Translations under genes and position numbers: made by a program
Origin: Antedon mediterranea
Lineage: Eukaryota; Echinodermata; Crinoidea; Comatulida; Antedonidae
Assembly: GCF_964355755.1 (NCBI RefSeq)
Contig: NC_092671.1
Location: 6,957,001 to 7,017,000, forward strand
Direction: 5' to 3'
DNA length: 60,000 nt
Part shown: piece by piece, positions 29,440-57,100 of the stretch
How positions within the stretch are numbered: position 1 is the first letter of the stretch
Layout of the letters: each line of letters begins with the position of its first letter
Notes under the pieces: generated by a model
What the model saw: the letters and a program-made list of their open reading frames with translations, nothing else
Databases searched by the model: none
What the model was told of the DNA's origin: nothing

Positions 29440-30880
29440 ATTCTTTATCCAAAACTAAATTGGTATAGTAAAACACAGTGCTAGCAATTTATCATATTAT
29501 TAAATGTTTCATATTCTTTATCATTGTGTTTTACTCTAATCAAATTGGTATAGTAAAACACAGTGCTAAATTGCTATGTGAATGTCATTTATCATATTTT
29601 TAAATGTTTCCTATTCTTTATCATTGTGCTTTACCATAACCAAATTGGTTATAGTAAAACACAGTGCTAAATTGCTATGTAAATGTTATATATCATATTA
29701 TTAAATTCCTATTCTTTATCATTGTGTTTTACTCTAACCAAATTGGTTATAGTAAAACACAGTGATAAATTGCTATGTAAATGTAATTTATCATATTATT
29801 AAATGTTTCCTATTCTTTATCATTGTGTTTTACTCTAACCAAATTGGTTATAGTAAAACACAGTGATAAATTGCTATGTAAATGTAATTTATCATGTTAT
29901 TAAATGTTTCCTATTCTTTATCGTTGAGTTTTACTCTAATCAAATTGGTTATAGTAAAACACAGTGCTAAATTGCTATGTAAATGTTATATATCATATTA
30001 TTAAATGTTTCCTATTCTTTATCATTGTGTTTTACTCTAATCTGATTGGTTATAGTAAAACAAAGTGCTAAATTGCTATGTGAATGTCATTTATCATGTT
30101 ATTAAATGTTTCTTATTCTTTATCATTGTGTTTTACTCTAACCAAATTGGTTATAGTAAAACACAGTGATAAATTGCTATGTAAATGTAATTTATCATAT
30201 TATTAAATGTTTCCTATTCTTTATCATTGTGTTTTACTCTAACCAAATTGGTTATAGTAAAACACAGTGATAAATTGCTATGTAAATGTAATTTATCATG
30301 TTATTAAATGTTTCCTATTCTTTATCGTTGTGTTTTACTCTAATCAAATTGGTTATAGTAAAACACAGTGCTAAATTGCTATGTAAATGTTATATATCAT
30401 ATTATTAAATGTTTCCTATTCTTTATCATTGTGTTTTACTCTAATCTGATTGGTTATAGTAAAACACAGTGCTAAATTGCTATGTGAATGTCATTTATGT
30501 TATTAAATGTTTCCTATTCTTTATCATTGTGCTTTACTCTAACCAAATTGGTTATAGTAAAACACAGTGCTAAATTGCTAAATGTCATTTATCATGTTAT
30601 TAAATGTTTCTTATTCTTTATCATTGTGTTTTACTCTAACCAAATTGGTTATAGTAAAACACAGTGCTAAATTGCTATGTAAATGTAATTTATCATATTA
30701 TTAAATGTTTCCTATTCTTTATCATTGTGTTTTACTCTAACCAAATTGGTTATAAGTTATTTAATTTCATTTCAAAAGACATTTACCTAAATTGCTATTT
30801 AAATGTCATTTATCAAATTATTAAATGTTTCCTATTATTTATCTGGTTATATAGTAAAACACTGTGCTAAATTGCTATTG
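29440..30880 (-). repeat. Palindromic satellite array 2, inverted (about 14 monomers)
   Basis: Same satellite as at 22105-25725 but in reverse complement: CCTATTCTTTATCATTGTG, the palindrome with central CCAAATTGG, then ACAGTGCTAAATTGCTATG. Monomers are about 101 bp. A variant with TTTATCGTTG recurs at 29925 and 30325 positions, giving a four-monomer higher-order period near 404 bp, unlike the 992-bp period of array 1. The right edge is truncated just before the WDR49-like promoter. Confidence 0.96.
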
Positions 30881-30899
30881 TATTAAGGACGAGTTCCGA

Positions 30900-31216
30900 G
30901 AAGATGTATTCAAAGCTACAACCAATCAGAACAGTGTTAATCAATATAGTCCATGGCTACAGCCAATCAGAAACGTCCAAATCGCAATAACCCCTAGGCT
31001 AATAGAAATTATTGGTCCGAGTAGCCTTTTCAACCAGACGTTGCGAGGTTTAAAAAGTAAAACATGATTTACTCGCCAATTTGGTATAGTTTATATACCT
31101 GCTGTCGGACGGCATTTGATTGATAGTTCAATGGTGGTTGTAAGGTGCTTAGAATTGACTTGACAAAAGAGGAATCGCAGCTCTCTCCTAGAATGTTTAA
31201 CAAACTTCAGTGACAG
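30900..31216 (+). promoter_or_regulatory. Promoter-like segment and probable noncoding first exon of the WDR49-like gene
   Basis: Two identical ACCAATCAG/GCCAATCAG CCAAT boxes (about 30921 and 30962), a TTTATATA-like element near 31090, and less repetitive, more GC-balanced DNA just downstream of the satellite. The donor CAGTGACAG|GTAATG at 31216 would splice to the acceptor at 32137, just two bases before the start ATG. CCATGGCTAC at 30951 is a partial match to the RFX X-box half-site expected for ciliary genes. The role is inferred. Confidence 0.5.
31054..31087 (-). repeat. 34-bp boundary repeat, right
   Basis: Exact reverse complement of 21729-21762. It overlaps the promoter-like segment of the WDR49-like gene. 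Confidence 0.9.
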
Positions 31217-32139
31217 GTAATGAAATTGTTTTCATGATTTTAAATTGCTAATAGAACTTTAAACTTTTAAAGTATTATTTTGAGAGTTATTTTATCGCCA
31301 CCCAGGAGTAGGCTTAAAGTTTTAAGCTGGTGACCAAAGTTGTTTTTAACTTAGCCACCGTGACGCAGCCCTGGTTTTGGGGTGAGAGATGGTTGAACAA
31401 TTTGGTAGATTAGTACACCTGCCTACATTATAGTCTAGATCTGTTTTTCGATTTTATAGGCTTGAACGAAGTAATAATGAATTGCAAAGTCTTATATTTA
31501 TAAGTAAATGTTAACAGATTTAATTATATAACAAGTATTTCATATTCTGTTTGTTGAAATTATTGCTTACCTTCCTTTTACTGTTAATTTTAATATGAAT
31601 GATTATGGACAGTTTTAAACTTGGTTATTTTAACCTGAAACCTCTTATGGTCGAAGCTAAATTATTAGCCTAAGGAATCTTCGGATCACTTGGCATGCAT
31701 TGATTCTTAAACTAGTTTCGTTAGAATAGAGTTTCTTGATTAGTGCTTTGTTTATTGATTTGTATTGTATTGTATTGTTCGTCTCATGTCTTCCTTGCTT
31801 TAATAACATTGCTCGGAAATTAGACATTATTTGCAGTGTTATTAATCTGTTACTTTAACAGTTTTTTTTAACGATTGAAACTTAAGTGACCATCTAAACT
31901 GATTTAGTATAGGCTAGGTTTCAATCTTTCAATTGTCATTGAAAAAGATAGGCAAATATGCTATGGTAGGCCTATATACAAAAAATACAGAGAAGGTAGT
32001 TAATTTTCCACAATTTTTTTGTAAATGTTGTCATAGGTATTTTTCGTACTTTATAATTTGACAAACTTACTATTGAAAATTTAATTTATAATATAGTCTT
32101 TATATGACATTTACTTAATTTAGGTATTTTTTTCCAGAT

Positions 32140-50465
<18,326 letters not shown>

Positions 50466-50593
50466 GTAAAATACTGTATAATAATTGAATAATCTATTAA
50501 TTTATAAGCTGAAAATTCCTTAAATACGATTTAAAAATTAAATTTAATATTTTCATAAAAAGAAAAATGACCTACCTATAGTAAGACTTGACA

Positions 50594-50599
50594 AATAAA
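50594..50599 (+). promoter_or_regulatory. Candidate poly(A) signal of the WDR49-like gene
   Basis: AATAAA about 130 bases after the stop codon at 50463-50465. Confidence 0.4.
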
Positions 50600-51689
50600 C
50601 TACACTACATTTATAGTAAGCATAACTGAAAAAAAAGTTTCAAAATAGGTTAATCAGTATAAGATCATTGCAAAGCCTAGAAACTTTACAGTGTATAGAT
50701 CTTCCATGTACAGTAAATTATAGCTACTGACATATCTTTATTTGTATTAATTGATTGCATTTATATTTTAATTAATCTGATTACAGACTAGCATATCCTT
50801 TAATTTATATATTTGCATCACATTCCAATGGGCACTGTTTTTTTTTTTTTGGCCTTTTGTTTATAGTACATAAAAGTCAACCGTTTTGAAATGTATAGAT
50901 AGATAGAGTTATTTTACCTCTTATATTGTAAATAGCTTTGACAATTTTATTAAAATAATAACTATTCAATGAAATGATTATGATTATGTGCGTTTATATG
51001 ACCATATATTGCGTTATCATCATCTTATAGTACCATAGAAACCAGTTAAGGCGAAAAATAAAAGGATCGAAATTTGAAAAAATCCATGTACTATAGTACA
51101 GGGATATTTTTCGAAAAATGGCCAAAATATCATATTTTTTTTCAAATTAAATTTCTTATGCGGTAATATTGCTATATATGATCATATATTGTGTTATCAT
51201 CAACTTATAGTACCATAGAAACCAGTTATTGTGAAAAAAAGGGTCAAAATCTGGCTATTTTTTTAAAAATCCCTGAACGACTCAACTGACACATTTTTAA
51301 ACAATTACTTTGTTAGCTTTTTGGGCTATTTAGGGAATTATACACATTATGGTATATTCAAATATTCAAAATTTTAACTAGAAATATGAAATTTAAAAAT
51401 CAAAATACCACTAAATTACAAGTGTGTGTTTCTATTGTGACCAAAGACTAAACTCAACTACAAATGCCATGAAAGACTCACTCAATTGACATATTAACAC
51501 CTAGTCATAGGAAACCCATTCAAGTGCACAACAATGGTGTTAATTGCACATATAGAATTGTTTTTTAGTAACCATTTATTTCAAATGCTATAATACTATA
51601 CTATAATACAGGGATATACTATAGTACAGGGATTTTTTTTTAAAAATGGTCAATTTTCGACCTTTTTATTTTTCGATAAAACTGGTTAC

Positions 51690-51868
51690 TATAGCACAAT
51701 TAACATGCGCAGAACCCATTATTCGCCTCTGCGCATGTTTATTATACCATAGTAACCATTTATGTCAAAAGTAATCATTTTTGACATAAATGGTTACTAT
51801 AGCATAATAAACATGCGCAGAGTCGAATAATGGGTTCTGCACCTGTCAATTGTGCTATAGTAACCATT
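51690..51868. repeat. Large fold-back palindrome 1
   Basis: About 90-base arms centred near 51780: GGTTACTATAGCACAATTAA..CATGCGCAGAACCCATTATTCG, then TATAGTAACCATTTATGTCA, mirrored by TGACATAAATGGTTACTATA..CGAATAATGGGTTCTGC. Arms are nearly identical. Confidence 0.85.
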
Positions 51869-52305
51869 TATGTCAAATATGGTTATGATAGCACAATTGA
51901 CATGCGCATAACCCATTATTCGTCTCTGCGCATGTTTATTATGCAATAGTAACCATTTATGTCAAAAAATAATAGGGTCAAAATTCGGCCATTTTTCGAA
52001 AATTTCGATAAAACTGGTTACTATACCGCAATTAACATGCGCAGAACCCATTAGTCGACTCTGCGCATGTTTATTATGCTATAGTAACCATTTATGTCAA
52101 AAGTGGTTATGATAGCACACTTGACATGCGCAGAACCCATTATTCGACTCTGCGCATCTTTATTATGCAATAGTAACCATTTATGTCAAAAAATAAAAGG
52201 GTCGAAAATCGGTCATTTTTTCGAAAATTTCCCTGTACTATAGTACAGGGATTTTTTCAAAGAAATGGCCAATTATATTTTATAGTAACCATTTATGTCA
52301 AATAT

Positions 52306-52485
52306 GGTTGATAGCACAATTGACATGCGCATAATCCATTATTCGTCTCTGCGCATGTTTATTATGCTATAGTAACCATTTATGTCAAAAGTGGTTACTT
52401 TTGACATAAATGGTTACTATATAGCATAATAAACATGCGCAGAGGCGAATAATGGGTTCTGCGCATGTTAATTGTGCTATAGTAA
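52306..52485. repeat. Large fold-back palindrome 2
   Basis: Same family as the 51690 palindrome, centred near 52397, with TTTATGTCAAAAGTGG at the left of the centre and TTTTGACATAAATGG at the right. Arms extend about 85 bases with few mismatches. Confidence 0.85.
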
Positions 52486-53068
52486 CCAGTTTTATAAAAA
52501 AATAAAGGATCGAAAATCGGCCATTTTTCAAAAATTTCCCTGGGATTTTTTTAAAAAATGGCCAGAATATCCCTGAAGTTTTTTAATTCAATGCTTCAAT
52601 TGCTATATATGCTCATATATTGGGTTATCATCATCTTACAGTACCATAGAAACCAGTTATGGCGAAAAATGAAAGGGTCAAAATTTGGCTACATGTGCAG
52701 GGATTTTTTTGAAAATGGCAAAATATCAAGTTTTTTAAATTCAATTATTATGCGATAATATTGTTATATATGATCATATATTGTGTTATCATCTTCTTAT
52801 AGTACCAATTTTCTGTAAATATCCCTGTGATACAGGTTTTTTTTCTACCCTTTTGGGCATTCTCCGTAAAAAAAAACCCTTTACTATAATAGTACAGTCA
52901 AAATTTGGCCCCCTTTTTTTTAAATTGCCAAAATATTGACTCTTTGAAATTCAATTATTATGCCATAATATTGCTATATATGCGCCGCGCACATATTGCG
53001 TTATATCATCTATATAGTTCCCAGTTATGTCGAAAAAAGGGTCTGTACTACACAGTAAAATCTTATCT

Positions 53069-53443
53069 TTAAAGGATCATTTACACTAGGAAATTAACGA
53101 TCAACGATAAATAGACACATTTGCATTTTTAATACATAAACCAAAAGAAATATAACAACTTTTCATTCTATAGAATAACCATCTATGTTTCCTTTGTCCA
53201 ATCAAATGCCGCCATGATTAGTAGGAGAAAAAATATCGTTAAAATACAGCGATTTTATTGTTTTTATTTATCATGACGTCAATTTAATTTTGAAAATATT
53301 ATTTTTACCAAAAACAGCATATTAACAAATGATTATCCTATAGTTATAGAACGAAAACCTTTCTAATCTAATTGTTTCATGTAAAAAAAATGCATGCTTA
53401 TATATTTATCATCGATCGATATCATCCTAGTGTAGGCCTTTAA
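53069..53443. mobile_element. MITE family F (375 bp)
   Basis: Inverted termini: TTAAAGGATCATTTACACTA at the left and TAGTGTAGGCCTTTAA at the right, with inner matching blocks GATCAACGATAAAT and ATTTATCATCGATCG. No reading frame inside. The target site may be TTAA or TA. Confidence 0.8.
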
Positions 53444-53993
53444 CATAAATGTGTGTTTGCAATGCATTGATTATCAAGTGTCAACAATCAAATAACAAAT
53501 AACAAACTTATTTATTGTAAAATATTATTGTATTTTAGTGATGATACATTTAACGCTTAAAGCACACTACTGTATCGTTCACAGAATAAAGTTTAAGTTT
53601 TATAATTGGTATTAAAAGTCTTTTTCTAGAAGCATACCTTAAATAATATCTAGATATGTTGGTATTTCTGTCCACTTTTTCAACTATCTAACTGTCTTCT
53701 TTGAATTTTATTCTTTAGCATTTAAGTTCTGCTGGTGTTCTGGAACTCTCATTGGAAAAGGAGGTAGCAATCGAGTTCTTTAATTCAACGACTGTTTCTA
53801 TATTATGGGCACCACTTTAGCTAATGAATATTCATGACGTTTCCACTATGTTATAGAGGCAATACATATACATATTGCAGGCAGGTAGACCTCTTGATCA
53901 ATTCTCCATTTTTTTTTTTAATTCAGAAGGTATTTAGAAGTTTAGGGTCATACTTGATACACAAAATCATTATAAAGTTTTATCGCATGAATA

Positions 53994-53999
53994 TTTATT
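53994..53999 (-). promoter_or_regulatory. Candidate poly(A) signal of LEO1
   Basis: TTTATT on the plus strand reads AATAAA on the minus strand, about 100 bases past the LEO1 stop codon (54101-54103). Confidence 0.45.
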
Positions 54000-54100
54000 A
54001 CTGCAGACTTTAATCACACCAAGCTTCCTTCAACAGCACTTAGGCCTAGTGCAATATACATGATTCTGAAGAGTAGTAACAACCTACACCAACAGGCTTC

Positions 54101-57100
54101 TCAATCACTTTCTTCATCATCGCTGAATGCTAATGCTTTTAACTTTTTCTTTTGTCCATCATCTGTCTTGGCTTTTCTTTTTTTAGAAGTACTATCGTCA
54201 CTCTGAAAGAAAACAAAAACAATGATATAATTTAATAAACTTAGCCACTTGAATAAATATGACAACAAATTGTATTTTATTGCTTTCCACAGCTGGAGTG
54301 GCTAGCATAGGACTCCAGACTTATTCTAAATATGTCATTTACTCTTCCAATGGCCCCATCTAATTATCAAATTAAGGGTGACCTATCTGCGACCCGATTG
54401 TTACACAAAAATCGCCATTGTAATCATCATATAAAACGTGACCAGCTTGAATGGCATGTGAATCGGTTGTACCAATTTTGGGTTAGATCTATAATAACAT
54501 AGATGTTTAGAATGCAAAATAAAAACATAAATAAACCTCATCTTCAGGTTCACTGTCTAATGTTTTCGCCTTCATCAACCTCTCTTCCTTCTCTGAATCT
54601 TCATCACTGTCAGATGAATATGCTGTCACTGAAATAATTATAATTTTGTTTAATAAATTTCACCTTGCTAATCAACCCAATTGTTTGATGTAAATACAGT
54701 AGTAGTACATTTCTTTGGGAAATCCTTTTTCAGGGGACACCTCTATCAGATGGACACACAGTGAATTAAATTGAATAAGGACTATGTTTTAACATTACAA
54801 CAAAACATAAGTATCCCAAAGTTGTCCCCTTAAGCTTGGTTCCCACTAGAACGTAACGCAAGGATGTAAACGCAATGCAAGCGTTTTAACCAATGACAAG
54901 CGAAGTTATAGACAGTTGGCAATCACAAGCGAATAAGCCATCGATTGTGGTTGGTCAATTCACTAGTGGGAACCACGCTATAATAGGGGTTCTACTGTAT
55001 ACTGGCATACAATTTTATAATGAAGATTTTTAGAGATTATTTGTCTTAATTTATTGTTTGTTGTATCTCATTCCATCATTATTGTATTCTTGAACTGCGA
55101 CCTTGTGAATTTCCTGTAAAGGATGTTATAAAGTTTATCTGTATATACTTGGTGTTTACTTTAATCAAAACTTTTTGTTGGAAAATTAAAGATATATAAG
55201 ACAATATGCTTACCAAATGATCCCGGCTGTTTAAATCTGTTTTTAATTGCCGAGATACTAATTCCCTCTTCTTCATCATCTCTACCTTCTAGATACGAAT
55301 GTGTTATGGTTCGTTGATGAGTTTTTTCTCGAGATCTCTTCTGTTGGCTTTCTCTTTTGATCTGCGCTCTTATACGCTCCTCTTCTTTCTGTGTATTAAT
55401 TCACCATTACATAGATACGATATAAAATAGTAATTTTTTTTTGTATTGTGATGGTTTTTAATTTTAGAAAGTATGGAATTTCAATTACTAACCTTGTGAT
55501 ACTTTATGAAGTACATGTCACATTACCTTCACCTCAGTGAAAGCTATGGCAAGTTAAGACTTGTCTACACCATCATACATTATGTGACAAAAAAATGTGA
55601 TGTACCCATATATGGACATGATGATGTCATGTCACTACCATATTTAGGCATGTCACTACCATATTTAGGCATGTCACTACCATATTTGGCTACATCACAG
55701 TTTTTTTGTCAAACTAGTTTGATAGTGTAGACAGAGCTTTAGACCACTTACAGGTGATGTGACAGTACATGTTTAAGTCTAGTGGCCAAGCGATTAAGAC
55801 AGACCCAGTTCTTGTGGTTAGTCTACACATCTTGTGTGTACTTACAAGAACCCTTTCAAAGAGAGTAGGGATTACCATGGTGTTTTAATTCATCTCAGTC
55901 TTTACCAGTTCTATCATTTTGTTATGGAAAACACAAGAGAGGCCCTATTTCCCAATGGGATGAAAATGCATTACACCCTGAGCCTAAATTAAGTTGTGTA
56001 TGACTTTATCACATTTATCATACGTTCAGTAAATGCACTTGCTTTGTATTAAGATTAAATAAATCATTAGTTTCACCTTAATCATTTCTGCTCGGTGCGA
56101 TTCTGGATCTTGGCCTACCATTGGCAGAACACGAATCTTTTGTGTTTTGGAACATCGATCGGCCACCGATAATGTCATTTTACGATGAGTGGCACTGTTG
56201 ATTGAATGTGGCCTAAAAATAGAGGAAAACAAAATTTGAATGTATAGTGTGCATTAAATAAAGGACATATTAAGAAAATCAAGAGAAAAACATAGTATGT
56301 ATAAATTTATATAATCCAATATACTACTAAACAACCATGTAAACACAATCAAATGCCTGTGTACATTACAGCAGATGAAGAAAATGCCATTTATTCATGA
56401 ATTCATAAGAAACTAAGCTAAGAACTTCCAAAGACTAAAAATATGCATTATTGTATACCTTACCTGAAGGAAAGTTTTGTTTTAAAGACTGCTTGTCCCT
56501 GAAGACCAGTTCCTTGACGGATAAATAGATGGTTATGATCACCCTGGATGGCACTCCTGTAGACATCAAAGACCTCTTTCCCAAGATGAAGAGACATACT
56601 GCAAAAAACCATACACATAATATAATCATTCATTGCATGTTATGATAGATTGAAATATGGTTTATTTATATTACACAATACAATACAAAATGTCAAAACA
56701 AGAGGGTATCAATAGAGGGCGATCTTCCAGTTATAGCTTTTGTGTCAGTCTTATTAAATCCATTGAGTTAAATGTTCATTCTTGTATTAATATAATTACC
56801 TTCCATCTGACCAACGAACAATCCTAGCATTGCTTTCTCTGTCTATTTCTATACCCTCCTCATCAAATATTTTTCTCCACCTTATTGTGTTTTCAACCTG
56901 ACAAAAGAACAACAAGAAATAAATATGATACATAAACAAAAACATGATATATAAACACAAATATGGTAAGCAAAAAATCATAATTAACTACATTGTTTTT
57001 TATGGAATCTTTCAAATATTCCCATTATATAAGAAATGGTTCTGCTAAAATAATTGAGTTTTAGGGTAAATACATTTCATGTTACCTTTAATTTTAACCT

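Larger units (their letters stand above)
50990..53050. repeat. Degenerate tandem repeat field between convergent genes
   Basis: Repeated segments carry TGATCATATATTGTGTTATC, TATAGTACCATAGAAACCAG, GTACTATAGTACAGGGAT and an A/T-rich AAAATGGCCAAAATATC block at 51000-51300 and again at 52540-53040. Between them is a different family of TATAGTAACCATTTATGTCA and CATGCGCAGA..TCTGCGCATG units in alternating orientation. No gene is visible here. Confidence 0.8.
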
